From positions 372,001-436,000 of the forward strand of contig NZ_JAINVF010000002.1 of NCBI RefSeq assembly GCF_020400585.1: DNA of 64,000 nucleotides. Direction: 5' to 3'. A program made the translations under genes and the position numbers. Below, one piece after another: positions 1-8,997 of the stretch. Position 1 is the first letter of the stretch, and every line of letters starts with the position of its first letter. Below the pieces are notes generated by a model. It did not search any database. It had not been told where the DNA came from and saw only the letters and a program-made list of their open reading frames with translations. The stretch comes from Streptomyces sp. NK08204 (GTDB taxonomy: Bacteria > Actinomycetota > Actinomycetes > Streptomycetales > Streptomycetaceae).

Positions 1-962
1 GCCCGGTCCACCGCGTCCTGCCAGTGCTCCAGCTGCCGGCGCCCCACCCGGTGGCCGAACCCGTTCAGAACGGCCAGCGCGTGCACATTGCCCGGCAGAG
101 CGAGCGCGGCCTCGACGATCGCCGCGTCGGACAGCACCTTGCCCGGCGACACGTCCCTGCGCCGGGCGATCCGGTCCCGCGTCTCCCACAGCTCCCGGAC
201 GACAGCGAGCTGCCGGCGCCTGCGCACCTTGTGCATCCCGGACGTACGGCGCCAGGGATCCTTCCTCGGCTCGGCGGGCGGCGCGGCCGCGATCGCGTCG
301 AACTCCTGCAGGGCCCACTCCAGCTTGCCCTGGCGGTCCAGCTCCTTCTCCAGGGCGTCCCGCAGGTCGACGAGCAGTTCGACGTCCAGGGTGGCGTAAC
401 GCAGCCAGGGCTCGGGCAGTGGCCGGGTCGACCAGTCGACGGCGGAGTGGCCCTTCTCCAACACGAAGCCGAGGACGTTCTCGACCATGGCGCCGAGGCC
501 GACCCGCGGGAAGCCGGCCAGCCGGCCGGCCAGCTCGGTGTCGAACAGGCGGGTGGGCACCATGCCTATCTCGCGCAGGCAGGGCAGGTCCTGGGTGGCC
601 GCGTGCAGCACCCACTCCACGCCGGACAGCGCCTCACCGAAACCGGCCAGGTCGGAGCAGGCGACGGGGTCGATCAGGGCGCTTCCGGCGCCCTCCCGGC
701 GCAGCTGCACGAGATAGGCGCGCTGGCCGTAGCGGTATCCGGAGGCGCGCTCGGCGTCCACGGCGACGGGGCCGGAGCCCGCGGCGAAGGCGGAGATCAC
801 CTCGACGAGGGCGGCCTCGTCGGCGATCACGGGCGGAATGCCCTCGCGGGGTTCGAGCAACGGTGTCGGCGCCCCCGTCACAGAAGATCCGGCGTCGTCC
901 GGAGGAGTGCCTCCGGGCGTGCGCAGGGAGCTGTCTGCTGCGGTGTCTTGGGCGTCGGTCAC
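1..962 (-). CDS. rnd: Ribonuclease D, C-terminus cut by the window edge
   Basis: 3'-5' exoribonuclease of the DEDD family, expected to trim 3' ends of tRNA precursors and structured RNAs in the cytoplasm. About 320 residues are visible. The exonuclease I motif DAE lies near residues 69-71, the HAATQDLPCL motif II near 120-129, and YATLDVELL (motif III, Tyr and Asp) near 200. A helical HRDC-like region starts around residue 245 and runs off the window. I place the start at the GTG at 962 (protein VTDAQDTAAD); no Shine-Dalgarno precedes it, but a TACCCT -10-like element ends 6 nt upstream, which suggests a leaderless transcript. A 32-bp palindrome lies just upstream. Confidence 0.9.
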   Translation of the reverse strand, partial: MTDAQDTAADSSLRTPGGTPPDDAGSSVTGAPTPLLEPREGIPPVIADEAALVEVISAFAAGSGPVAVDAERASGYRYGQRAYLVQLRREGAGSALIDPVACSDLAGFGEALSGVEWVLHAATQDLPCLREIGMVPTRLFDTELAGRLAGFPRVGLGAMVENVLGFVLEKGHSAVDWSTRPLPEPWLRYATLDVELLVDLRDALEKELDRQGKLEWALQEFDAIAAAPPAEPRKDPWRRTSGMHKVRRRRQLAVVRELWETRDRIARRRDVSPGKVLSDAAIVEAALALPGNVHALAVLNGFGHRVGRRQLEHWQDAVDR

Positions 963-968
963 CTGTCA

Positions 969-974
969 AGGGTA
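969..974 (-). promoter_or_regulatory. Candidate -10 box for a leaderless rnd transcript
   Basis: On the minus strand the hexamer TACCCT fits the TANNNT pattern of housekeeping promoters and ends 6 nt before the GTG start, with no ribosome-binding site between them. A weak -35 (TCGACG) would fall about 19 nt upstream, inside the right arm of the palindrome. Inference from spacing only. Confidence 0.35.
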
Positions 975-989
975 TCGGTGTGTGCACGG

Positions 990-1021
990 CGCCCGTCGAC
1001 GGAACGTTCCGTCGACGGGCG
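990..1021. promoter_or_regulatory. Perfect 32-bp palindrome upstream of rnd
   Basis: The 32 bases are an exact inverted repeat with centre GGAACGTTCC and arms containing GCCCGTCGAC. It lies 28 bp before the rnd start codon and overlaps the predicted -35 region. It could be the operator of a dimeric regulator, or as RNA a stem of about 14 bp acting as a terminator for the regulator gene upstream. There is no U-tract on the minus strand, which favours an operator or attenuator. Confidence 0.5.
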
Positions 1022-1179
1022 TCCGAGGGGCGTAAACCAGTCAGCCCGGTCAGGCTCCCGGTTCACATGGGTGAACGGGTGCGGCCGGTTCCGGGGGGCG
1101 TGCGAGGGGTGTTTCCGGGTTGTGCAGGCGGGGTCTTCCAGGGCGTGTTCAGGGGGGTTTCAGGGATCTTTCCAGGGGG

Positions 1180-1262
1180 CTTGCGGGGGCTTGCGGGGGC
1201 TTGCGGGGGTCGTTCGGGAGGCGTGCGGGCTCGTTCGGGAATCGTTCGGGAATCGTTCGAGG
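1180..1262. repeat. Short tandem repeats (10-mer and 11-mer)
   Basis: Three exact copies of CTTGCGGGGG (1180-1209) are followed, after a spacer, by two copies of TCGTTCGGGAA (1231-1252) and a third degenerate copy. They end just before the 3' end of the LuxR-type gene. No coding role seen. Confidence 0.8.
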
Positions 1263-1273
1263 GCTGTACGGCG

Positions 1274-1933
1274 TCAGTGGATGATCCCGGTGCGCAGGGC
1301 CACGGCCACCATGCCGGCCCGGTCGCCGGTGCCGAGCTTGCGGGCGATCCGGGCCAGGTGGCTCTTCACCGTGAGCGCGGACAGGCCCATGGAGACGCCG
1401 ATCGCCTTGTTCGACTGGCCCTCCGCGACGAGTCGCAGCACCTCGACCTCGCGTCCGGACAGTTCGCGGTAGCCGCCCGGGTGGCTCGGGGCACCCGGGG
1501 GGCGGCGGTGCATCCGGGCGGCGGCACCGATGGGTGCGGCACCGGGTCGGGTGGGGAGCCCGATGTTGGTCCGGGTGCCGGTGACGACGTAGCCCTTGAC
1601 CCCGCCGGCCAGGGCGTTGCGGACGGCGCCGATGTCGTCGGCCGCGGAGAGCGCCAGGCCGTTGGGCCAGCCGGCGGCGCGGGTCTCGGACAGCAGGGTC
1701 AGGCCGGAGCCGTCGGGCAGGTGGACGTCGGCGACGCAGATGTCACGGGGGTTGCCGATGCGGGGACGAGCCTCCGCGATGGACGAGGCTTCGATGACAT
1801 CGCGCACGCCGAGCGCCCACAGGTGGCGGGTGACGGTGGAACGGACGCGCGGGTCGGCCACGACCACCATGGCGGTCGGCTTGTTCGGGCGGTAGGCGAC
1901 CAGGCTTGCGGGTTGCTCAAGGAGAACGGACAC
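1274..1933 (-). CDS. Orphan NarL/FixJ-type response regulator (LuxR HTH)
   Basis: DNA-binding regulator of 219 aa. An N-terminal receiver-like domain (about 20-130) carries a candidate phospho-acceptor Asp69 in ADVHLPDG and a conserved Lys in KGYVV. A Pro/Arg-rich linker leads to a C-terminal LuxR helix-turn-helix (about 155-215, ELSGREVEVLRLVAEGQ, then LTVKSHLARI). The acidic pair usually found in receivers is reduced to one Asp (VVADP), so phosphorylation is uncertain. No histidine kinase is adjacent. The start is GTG at 1933 with AGGAGG about 5 nt upstream. Target unknown. Confidence 0.88.
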   Translation of the reverse strand: MSVLLEQPASLVAYRPNKPTAMVVVADPRVRSTVTRHLWALGVRDVIEASSIAEARPRIGNPRDICVADVHLPDGSGLTLLSETRAAGWPNGLALSAADDIGAVRNALAGGVKGYVVTGTRTNIGLPTRPGAAPIGAAARMHRRPPGAPSHPGGYRELSGREVEVLRLVAEGQSNKAIGVSMGLSALTVKSHLARIARKLGTGDRAGMVAVALRTGIIH

Positions 1934-2193
1934 CAGGCCTCCTGGGTGGGGGGACGGGGCCGGCTTGTGGGGATGAAGCCGGGACGAACCGTGCTTTCAA
2001 GGTCACAGTCGTCTTCGGCAGCAAACTCGTCCGCCTTTAGAGAGTGATCACGATCTAGTGAGTAACAATCTGCGCAATTCGGACACGCGATCGATCATCC
2101 GAAGATCGAGTCGGCTCGGGCCGGTGTCATTCCAGTGCAGAAAGTGGCCGTATCGACAAAGAGATGGTCAACAGGGGTGTTTCGGGCGCCGTG

Positions 2194-2904
2194 TCACCGG
2201 GACTGCGGACCCCGGGACTGCGGACCCCGGGGCTGCGGACCCCGGCGCTGCGGCAGCGTCACCACCGACGCGTCGCCCGGAGAGGCCGGCGGCAGTCCTG
2301 CGACCTGTGCCAGCAGATCGCACCAGGACGCCAGGTGGGCCGCGGTGTCCGGCACCCCGCCCGGGCCTTCGCGCGGCGTCCAGGAGGCGCGGATCTCGAT
2401 CTGCGAGGCGGGCGGGCGCTCGGCCAGCCCACCGAAGTAGTGCGAGCCCGCGCGCGTGACCGTTCCGCTCGGCTCGCCGTAACGCAGCCCCCGCGACTGG
2501 AACGCCCCGGTCAGCCACGACCAGCACACCTCGGGCAGCAGCGGATCGGCCGCCATCTCCGGCTCCAGCTCCGCCCGCACCAGCGTCACCATCCGGAACG
2601 TGCCGCGCCAGGCCTCGTGCCCGGCCGGGTCGTGCAGCAGCACCAGCCGCCCGTCGGCCAGCTCCTGCTCACCGTCGACCACGACCGCCTCCAGCGCGTA
2701 CGCGTACGGGGCGAGCCGCTGTGGGGCCGGCGACGGCTCCACCTCCACCTGCGGCCGCAGCCGCGCGGAGCGCAGTGCCTCCACCGCGGCCCGGTACGCC
2801 GGCGGCAGCGCATCACCCTCCCGCCCGTCCTCCGCGTCCTTCGCGTCCTTCGCGTCGTCCATTCCGTCAGCGCCGTCCGACAGTCGTCCCTGAGCCGCAG
2901 CCAT
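2194..2904 (-). CDS. DUF3000 family protein
   Basis: Conserved actinobacterial protein of 236 aa and unknown function; no signal peptide or membrane segment. The conserved core (LPPAYRAAVEALRSARLRP through WCDLLAQVAGLPP) fills residues 30-215. The C-terminus is a low-complexity tail made of repeated R-G-P-Q units from a 15-bp tandem repeat. I start at the ATG at 2904 (MAAAQGRLSD), since the longer frame upstream runs into the divergent hemE gene. It is divergent from hemE with a 98-bp gap; in my recollection this pairing is common in Streptomyces. Confidence 0.85.
   Translation of the reverse strand: MAAAQGRLSDGADGMDDAKDAKDAEDGREGDALPPAYRAAVEALRSARLRPQVEVEPSPAPQRLAPYAYALEAVVVDGEQELADGRLVLLHDPAGHEAWRGTFRMVTLVRAELEPEMAADPLLPEVCWSWLTGAFQSRGLRYGEPSGTVTRAGSHYFGGLAERPPASQIEIRASWTPREGPGGVPDTAAHLASWCDLLAQVAGLPPASPGDASVVTLPQRRGPQPRGPQSRGPQSR
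2203..2262. repeat. 15-bp tandem repeat in the DUF3000 3' end
   Basis: About three to four copies of GGACTGCGGACCCCG with minor drift. The period is a multiple of three, so copy-number change only lengthens or shortens the protein tail. Confidence 0.8.
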
Positions 2905-3002
2905 GCGGGGAAGAGTAAGGGGAACGCGGCCTTCGCGCAGGGAGGGACACCCCACGAGGGCTGCGGCACTTCTCCGCCGCGGGCCGTGCGAGACTTGCCG
3001 TC

Positions 3003-4070
3003 GTGAGTGCCAACGGAAGCCCCACGGGCAAGCAGCCGACAGCGACGTACGACAGCGCGTTCCTCCGGGCATGCCGACGCGAACCCGTGCCGCACACCCC
3101 CGTGTGGTTCATGCGCCAGGCCGGCCGCTCCCTGCCCGAGTACCGCAAGGTGCGCGAGGGCATCCCCATGCTCGAGTCCTGCATGCGGCCCGAGCTGGTC
3201 ACCGAGATCACGCTCCAGCCGGTGCGCCGTCACAACGTGGACGCGGCCATCTACTTCAGCGACATCGTCGTACCGCTCAAGGCCATCGGTATCGACCTCG
3301 ACATCAAGCCCGGCGTCGGCCCGGTCGTCGAGCAGCCGGTCCGCACCCGAGCCGACCTCGCCCGGCTGCGCGACCTCACCCCCGAGGACGTCCCCTACAT
3401 CACCGAGGCCATCGGTCTGCTCACCCGCGAGCTGGGCCCGACCCCGCTGATCGGGTTCGCGGGCGCCCCGTTCACCCTCGCGAGCTACCTGGTCGAGGGC
3501 GGCCCGTCGCGTACGTACGAGAACGCCAAGGCGATGATGTACGGCGACCCCGAGCTGTGGGCCGACCTGCTGGACCGTCTCGCCGACATCACGGCCGCCT
3601 TCCTGAAGGTGCAGATCGAGGCGGGCGCGAGCGCGGTCCAGCTGTTCGACTCCTGGGTCGGCTCACTCGCCCCGGCCGACTACCGGCGCTCGGTCATGCC
3701 CGCCTCCGCGAAGGTCTTCGACGCCGTCGCCGGATACGGTGTCCCGCGCATCCACTTCGGCGTCGGCACCGGCGAACTGCTCAAGCTCATGGGCGAGGCC
3801 GGTGCGGACGTCGTCGGCGTCGACTGGCGCGTCCCGCTGGACGAGGCCCACCGCCGCGTCGGCCCCGGCAAGGCGCTCCAGGGAAACCTGGACCCGACCG
3901 TCCTGTTCACCGACAAGGACACCGTCGAGACCAAGGCCCGCGAGGTGCTGGACGCGGCCGCCGGTCTCGAGGGCCACGTCTTCAACCTCGGGCACGGCGT
4001 CATGCCGAACACCGACCCGGAGGCGCTCACCCGGCTCGTGGACTACGTCCACGCCCGGACCGCCCGCTGA
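3003..4070 (+). CDS. hemE: Uroporphyrinogen decarboxylase
   Basis: Converts uroporphyrinogen III to coproporphyrinogen III, the branch-point substrate for the hemY/hemQ pair further along. At 355 aa it matches family length. Signature 1 [16 protein letters not shown] lies at 33-48 with the substrate-binding arginines; SDIVVP carries the catalytic Asp near 86; GFAGAPFTL is signature 2; FNLGHGVMP near the C-terminus has the conserved His. The start is GTG at 3003. No Shine-Dalgarno is seen, so it may be leaderless. The stop lies 1 nt from the 3' end of the convergent rhomboid gene. Confidence 0.97.
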   Translation: MSANGSPTGKQPTATYDSAFLRACRREPVPHTPVWFMRQAGRSLPEYRKVREGIPMLESCMRPELVTEITLQPVRRHNVDAAIYFSDIVVPLKAIGIDLDIKPGVGPVVEQPVRTRADLARLRDLTPEDVPYITEAIGLLTRELGPTPLIGFAGAPFTLASYLVEGGPSRTYENAKAMMYGDPELWADLLDRLADITAAFLKVQIEAGASAVQLFDSWVGSLAPADYRRSVMPASAKVFDAVAGYGVPRIHFGVGTGELLKLMGEAGADVVGVDWRVPLDEAHRRVGPGKALQGNLDPTVLFTDKDTVETKAREVLDAAAGLEGHVFNLGHGVMPNTDPEALTRLVDYVHARTAR

Positions 4071-4071
4071 C

Positions 4072-4896
4072 TCACCATGAGTGACGGGGCCGCGCCCGTC
4101 TGCCGAAGAGCAGGCCGCGCGGCTCCGGCGGGGGCGGGGTGCCCGGCTTGAGCGGCCAGGCGATCAGCATGCCGGTGACAAAGCCGACCACGTGCGCCGC
4201 GTAGGCCACGGTTCCCGCGCCGAAGACGCCGTGACCGGCTGAGTACACCGCCTGCAGCCCGAACCAGAAGCCCAGCACCAGCCAGGCGGGCAGCCGCAGC
4301 GGCAGGAAGACCAGGAACGGGACGAGGACCCACACCCGCGCCCTCGGGTACAGCACCAGATAGGCGCCGAGGACTCCGGCGATCGCGCCGGACGCGCCGA
4401 TCAGCGGGGTTCCCGAGTCGTCGTTGAGCAGCGCGTACCCGTACCCGGCCGCGTAACCGCAGACGACGTAGAAGAGGAAGTAGCGGATGTGGCCCATCCG
4501 GTCCTCGACGTTGTTGCCGAAGATCAGCAGGAAGAGCATGTTCCCGAGCAGGTGCAGCCAGCTGCCGTGCAGGAACATCGCGGTGAAGACCGACAGCGGC
4601 GGGGACTTGTGGTAGCCGGGCGGGGACACGACACAGCCCGCGCCGTGCGGCCCCACACCCACGTCGCCGGTCGGCACCAGGCGCGGCATCCGCTGGTGGA
4701 TCAGTTCCCTCGGAACCGCCGCGTAGTGGTCCGTGAAGGCCCGCAGATGGCACAGCTGCGCCAGATCGCTGCCGCCGGCCACCGAACCCGCCATGCCCGG
4801 CGTGGAGAGGAACACGAGCACGTTGGCGGCGATGAGGGCGTACGTCACCCAGGGGGTGCGGCGCGCCGGGTTCACGTCATGGACGGGGATCACCAC
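4072..4896 (-). CDS. Rhomboid family intramembrane serine protease
   Basis: Membrane protease of 274 aa with several hydrophobic segments. The catalytic dyad is Ser169 in GASGAIAG and His235 in YAAHVVGF. The HLLGN motif (115-119) supplies the oxyanion residues. A soluble Pro/His-containing loop (about 60-100) sits between the first segment and the core. Substrates are unknown. It is convergent with hemE and 25 bp downstream of the flavoprotein gene, so it may be co-transcribed with it. The proline-rich basic tail has no recognisable domain. Confidence 0.92.
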   Translation of the reverse strand: MVIPVHDVNPARRTPWVTYALIAANVLVFLSTPGMAGSVAGGSDLAQLCHLRAFTDHYAAVPRELIHQRMPRLVPTGDVGVGPHGAGCVVSPPGYHKSPPLSVFTAMFLHGSWLHLLGNMLFLLIFGNNVEDRMGHIRYFLFYVVCGYAAGYGYALLNDDSGTPLIGASGAIAGVLGAYLVLYPRARVWVLVPFLVFLPLRLPAWLVLGFWFGLQAVYSAGHGVFGAGTVAYAAHVVGFVTGMLIAWPLKPGTPPPPEPRGLLFGRRARPRHSW

Positions 4897-4921
4897 ACAG
4901 GAAGAGTGCCCCGGACCGGGC

Positions 4922-6316
4922 CTAGGAAGCCCGCACCTTCGCCGTCGCCTTTCTCGCCGCCGCCAGGACCGGGTCCCACACCGGGGAGAAGGGCGGGGCG
5001 TAGCCCAGGTCCAGGGCCGTCATCTGCTCCACCGTCATCCCGGCGGTCAGCGCCACCGCCGCGACGTCGACCCGCTTCGCGGCGCCCTCCCGCCCCACGA
5101 TCTGGACGCCCAGCAGGCGTCCCGTACGGCGCTCGGCGAGCATCTTGACGGTCATGGGGGAGGCGCCGGGGTAGTAACCGGCGCGGCTGGTCGACTCGAT
5201 GGTGACCGTCTCGAACGCCAGGCCCACCCGGTGGGCGTCCTTCTCGCGCAGCCCGGTGCGGGCGATCTCCAGCTCGCAGACCTTGCTCACGGCCGTGCCG
5301 ACCACACCCGGGAAGGTCGCGTAGCCACCGCCGGCGTTGCTGCCGATGACCTGGCCGTGCTTGTTGGCGTGGGTACCGAGCGGGACGTACTGCTCCTGAC
5401 CCGAGACCAGGTTGAGGACCTCGACGCAGTCGCCGCCCGCCCAGATGTCCTCGTGGCCGCGCACGCGCATCGCCAGGTCGGTGAGCAGGCCCCCGTGGAA
5501 GCCGAGGGGAAGGCCCGCGGCGCCCGCGAGGGTGGTCTCGGGGCGGACGCCGATGCCCAGGATCACCACGTCCGCCGGGAACTGCGCGTCCTGCGTGGCG
5601 ACCGCGCGGACCCGGCCGTCCTGTCCGCTGAGCACCTTGGTGACCTCGGCGTCGTTCACCATCGTGATGCCCATCCCCTCCATGGCCCGGTGCACCAGAC
5701 GGCCCATGTCGGGGTCGAGTGTCGACATGGGCTCCTCGCCGCGGTTGACGACCGTCACCTCGAAACCGCGGTTGATCAGCGCCTCGGCCATCTCGACACC
5801 GATGTAGCCCGCCCCGACGACCACCGCCCTGCGGCCACGCGTGCGTGCCAGCGACTCGAGCAGGGCCTGGCCGTCCTCCAGGGTCTGCACCCCGTGCACG
5901 CCGGGGGTGTCCACTCCGGGCATGTCCGGGCGGACCGGGCGGGCGCCGGTGGCGATGACGAGCTTGTCGTACGGCGTCCACGACTCGGTGCCGGAATCGA
6001 CGTCGCGTGCGCGTACCCGCCGACGCTCCACGTCGATCTCGGTGACCTCGGTGCGCAGCCGCAGATCGATCCCGCGTGCGCGGTGCTCCTGCGGGGTGCG
6101 CGCGATCAGCCGGTCGCGTCCGGGGACGTCCCCGCCCACCCAGTACGGGATCCCGCACGCCGAGAACGAGGTGAAGCGCCCGCGTTCGAAGGCTACGATC
6201 TCCAGCTCCCGGGGCCCCTTCAGCCGGCGCGCCTGGGACGCCGCGGACATGCCCGCGGCGTCACCGCCGATGACGACCAGTCGTTCCGTCCCGCCCCGCC
6301 CAGCGCTCATGCTCAT
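4922..6316 (-). CDS. FAD-dependent oxidoreductase, CoA-disulfide reductase type
   Basis: Two-dinucleotide-fold flavoprotein of 464 aa. The FAD motif VVIGGDAAGMSAA lies near residue 15, the NAD(P)H motif VVVGAGYIGVEMAEA near 160, and the second FAD motif IWAGGDC near 295. A single active-site cysteine, Cys54 in SFSACGIPYW, is in the place of the catalytic Cys of CoA-disulfide reductase, NADH oxidase and persulfide reductase; there is no CxxxxC pair. The C-terminal YAPPFSPVWDPV matches the family's dimerisation region. Streptomyces use mycothiol, so the natural substrate could be CoA disulfide, a polysulfide or oxygen; sequence alone does not decide. Confidence 0.9.
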   Translation of the reverse strand: MSMSAGRGGTERLVVIGGDAAGMSAASQARRLKGPRELEIVAFERGRFTSFSACGIPYWVGGDVPGRDRLIARTPQEHRARGIDLRLRTEVTEIDVERRRVRARDVDSGTESWTPYDKLVIATGARPVRPDMPGVDTPGVHGVQTLEDGQALLESLARTRGRRAVVVGAGYIGVEMAEALINRGFEVTVVNRGEEPMSTLDPDMGRLVHRAMEGMGITMVNDAEVTKVLSGQDGRVRAVATQDAQFPADVVILGIGVRPETTLAGAAGLPLGFHGGLLTDLAMRVRGHEDIWAGGDCVEVLNLVSGQEQYVPLGTHANKHGQVIGSNAGGGYATFPGVVGTAVSKVCELEIARTGLREKDAHRVGLAFETVTIESTSRAGYYPGASPMTVKMLAERRTGRLLGVQIVGREGAAKRVDVAAVALTAGMTVEQMTALDLGYAPPFSPVWDPVLAAARKATAKVRAS

Positions 6317-6353
6317 GCGAACACGCTACGGGGCGGGGAGGTCTCGGTCCCCG

Positions 6354-7370
6354 TCAGGTCCCGTCACGTCCGGTCGAAGCGTCCGGCACGGGGCGGGCGT
6401 GCGGCAGCGGCCCCGGTGCGGTCGTCGCGGACGCGGGGTGCGGACGGCGCGGCAGCCGGGGGCGTACGACGCGCCGCCACACCAGCGCGAGCAGGGTCGC
6501 GAGCGCCGCGAACGGCAGGGCGGCGCCGAGGGCGAGGGCGAGCCAGCGCAGCATCGCGACGAACACGTGCCAGCCGCCCGACAGGGCGTCCACGAAGCCC
6601 GGCGAGTCGTCCTCGGCCGCCTTCCGCACGGGCGTCTCGGACAGCGACAGCGTGATCGTGGCCAGGCTCGTGCGGTCCTTCAGGGACGCCTGCCGGGCCA
6701 GCAGCGACTCCAGGTCGGCTTCCCGGGCGCTCAGCTCTCCCTCCAGGGTGACGACGTCGCTCAGTTTGTCCGCCTGGTTCATCAGCGCACGGATCCGGGC
6801 CACGCTGGCCCGCTGCGACCTGATGCGGCTGTCGACGTCCACGACCTGGTCGGTGACGTCCACCGCCTTCGCGGTGCGCTCCACGAGCTTGCCGGTGCCC
6901 TGGAGATCGGCGAGCACGCCGTCGTACCTCTCCGTGGGCACGCGCAGCACGACCCGGGTGTGCTCGTGGCCGTCGGCGTCCCGGCTGGTCGTCTCCTCGC
7001 CGACGTAGCCACCAGCGGTCTCGGCGCTCGTTCGCACCTGCTCCAGGGCTTTGGGCACGTGCTTGACCTCGATGGTCAGGGACGCGGTACGGATGATCGC
7101 GCTCGGCGCGAGCTTCGGCGCCTTACGGACGGCCTTGGCGTCGTCCGCCGTGGCACCCGCCGCCTTCGCGCCGTCCGCGGGGCCGAAGCCCGCGCCGCTC
7201 CCGGCACCGCCGCGGGCGACGCCGCCCGCGGCGGCCTTGTCGGCGGAGCTGCCGCCGGAGCCGCTCGCGCTGCACCCGGCGAGCGCCAGGGAGACGGTGA
7301 GCAGGACCGCGGCCAGGGCCGGGACGGGGCGTGCGGAACGTGGTCGGTGCGGGCGGTGCGGTGTGCGCAT
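6354..7370 (-). CDS. DUF4349 lipoprotein
   Basis: 338-aa exported protein. An N-terminal signal peptide ends in a lipobox (SLALAGC), followed by a Gly/Ala-rich linker. The DUF4349 domain starts at IIRTASLTIEV and contains a coiled-coil stretch (VDVDSRIRSQRASVARIRAL, then TLEGELSAREADLESLLARQ). A transmembrane helix (ALALGAALPFAALATLLALV) and a basic tail follow, so it is probably anchored at both ends. I start at the ATG at 7370 rather than the longer frame, because this places the signal peptide correctly. Function unknown. Divergent from the coproporphyrinogen oxidase gene. Confidence 0.85.
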   Translation of the reverse strand: MRTPHRPHRPRSARPVPALAAVLLTVSLALAGCSASGSGGSSADKAAAGGVARGGAGSGAGFGPADGAKAAGATADDAKAVRKAPKLAPSAIIRTASLTIEVKHVPKALEQVRTSAETAGGYVGEETTSRDADGHEHTRVVLRVPTERYDGVLADLQGTGKLVERTAKAVDVTDQVVDVDSRIRSQRASVARIRALMNQADKLSDVVTLEGELSAREADLESLLARQASLKDRTSLATITLSLSETPVRKAAEDDSPGFVDALSGGWHVFVAMLRWLALALGAALPFAALATLLALVWRRVVRPRLPRRPHPASATTAPGPLPHARPVPDASTGRDGT

Positions 7371-7528
7371 GGCGTTACCCCCGAGGGTGCTGGACCGGAT
7401 GACGCTTCTTCGACGCCGGGACCGGCCGGAACGTTGGCGGGGTGCGGTTCCGATGAGGTCACGGTCCGGACTCGGCACGGACACCGGGCCGGGGCGGGAG
7501 CGTCAGCGGGGTCTGAGAGAGTGGGGAC

Positions 7529-8992
7529 ATGAACGCAACGGGTACGCCCGCAGGGCATGTCGTCGTCATCGGAGCAGGAATCGCCGGACTGGCCGCCGCC
7601 CACCGCCTGCTGGGGCGCGGCGCGCGCGTGACCGTGCTGGAGGCCTCCGACCGGGTCGGCGGCAAGCTGCTGCCCGGCGAGATCGCGGGCGTGCGGGTCG
7701 ACCTGGGCGCCGAGTCGATGCTCGCCCGCCGCCCCGAGGCGGTGTCCCTCGCCCGCGAGGTCGGTCTGGCCGGCCGGCTCCAGCCTCCGGCCACCGCGAC
7801 CGCCTCGATCTGGACCCGCGGCGCCCTGCGCCCCATGCCCAAGGGCCATGTGATGGGCGTCCCCGGCACCGCCGCCGCCCTGGCCGGTGTCCTGTCCGAG
7901 GAGGGCCTGGGCCGCGTCGAGCGTGACGCCGAGCTGCCCCGCACCGAGGTCGGCGACGACGTGGCGGTGGGGCAGTACGTGGCGGACCGGCTCGGCCGCG
8001 AGGTCGTCGACCGCCTGGTCGAGCCGCTGCTCGGCGGGGTGTACGCGGGCGACGCGTACCGCATCTCGATGCGCTCGGCAGTCCCCCAGCTCTTCCAGGC
8101 GGCCCGCACGCACGACTCCCTCACGGCGGCTGTCCGTGACATCCAGGCCGCGGCGGCGGCGAACCAGCAGACCGGGCCGGTGTTCATGGGCCTCGAGGGC
8201 GGTGTGGGCACGCTGCCGCTCGCGGTCGCCGACGCGGTGCGGGCGCGTGGCGGCGAGATCCGCACCGGGACGCCGGTGACCGGGCTGCGCCGCGAGACGT
8301 CCGGCGGCTGGCGGGTCGTCGTGGGCGAGCACGGGGAGCAGCCGCTGCACGCCGACGCGGTGATCGTCGCCGTGCCCGCCCCGGCCGCCGCACGCCTGCT
8401 GCGCGCCGAGTCCCCGAAGGCCGCCGCCGAGCTGGACACCGTCGAGTACGCCTCCATGGCGCTGATCACTCTCGCCTACCGCCGCGCCGACCTCTCGCTG
8501 CCCGAGGGCAGCGGCTTCCTGGTCCCGCCGGTCGACGGACACACGATCAAGGCGTCGACGTTCGCCTCCCAGAAGTGGGGCTGGATCGCCGACGAGGACC
8601 CGGACGTCGTCGTGCTGCGCACCTCGGTCGGGCGGTACGGCGAGACGGAGGTGCTCCAGCGCCAGGACGCCGATCTGGTCGCCGTCTCCCGGCACGACCT
8701 GCGCGAGGCCACCGGCCTGGACGCCGTTCCCCTGGAGACCCGCGTCACCCGCTGGACCGACGGCCTGCCCCAGTACCCCGTCGGCCACCACGCGCGCGTG
8801 GCCCGCATCCGCGAGCACATCGCCGAGCTGCCCGGCCTCGCGGTGTGCGGCGCGCAGTACGACGGTGTCGGCATCCCGGCGTGCATCGCGAGCGCGTACG
8901 CCGCGGTCGACCAGCTGGGCGGCGACCTGCGGGGGGTCGAGGAGCTGACGGCCAACCCGGTGCAGAGCCTGCACGGCGGAGCGGGAGAATAG
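7529..8992 (+). CDS. hemY: Coproporphyrinogen III / protoporphyrinogen oxidase
   Basis: FAD enzyme of 487 aa that oxidises the porphyrinogen ring in haem synthesis. The Rossmann motif [17 protein letters not shown] lies near the N-terminus followed by [13 protein letters not shown], and the C-terminal [11 protein letters not shown] is typical of the family. Actinobacteria use the coproporphyrin-dependent route, so coproporphyrinogen III is the likely substrate, consistent with hemQ 5 bp downstream. hemG and cgoX are other names in use. The ATG at 7529 has a GGGGA ribosome site. Confidence 0.95.
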   Translation: MNATGTPAGHVVVIGAGIAGLAAAHRLLGRGARVTVLEASDRVGGKLLPGEIAGVRVDLGAESMLARRPEAVSLAREVGLAGRLQPPATATASIWTRGALRPMPKGHVMGVPGTAAALAGVLSEEGLGRVERDAELPRTEVGDDVAVGQYVADRLGREVVDRLVEPLLGGVYAGDAYRISMRSAVPQLFQAARTHDSLTAAVRDIQAAAAANQQTGPVFMGLEGGVGTLPLAVADAVRARGGEIRTGTPVTGLRRETSGGWRVVVGEHGEQPLHADAVIVAVPAPAAARLLRAESPKAAAELDTVEYASMALITLAYRRADLSLPEGSGFLVPPVDGHTIKASTFASQKWGWIADEDPDVVVLRTSVGRYGETEVLQRQDADLVAVSRHDLREATGLDAVPLETRVTRWTDGLPQYPVGHHARVARIREHIAELPGLAVCGAQYDGVGIPACIASAYAAVDQLGGDLRGVEELTANPVQSLHGGAGE

Positions 8993-8997
8993 GGACC

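Larger units (their letters stand above)
963..1273. other. Intergenic region between the LuxR regulator and rnd
   Basis: No convincing gene. It holds the palindrome next to rnd and, nearer the regulator, a run of short direct repeats. Neither strand has an open frame with the codon bias of the neighbours. Confidence 0.6.

Noticed and set aside
991..1020. LexA/SOS box in the palindrome centre
   Set aside because: The centre GAACGTTC lacks the spacer of the actinobacterial GAAC-N4-GTTC box.
24..2047. Long plus-strand open frames opposite ribonuclease D and the LuxR-type gene
   Set aside because: They are Arg/Gly/Ala-rich shadows, and the minus-strand translations carry the family motifs.
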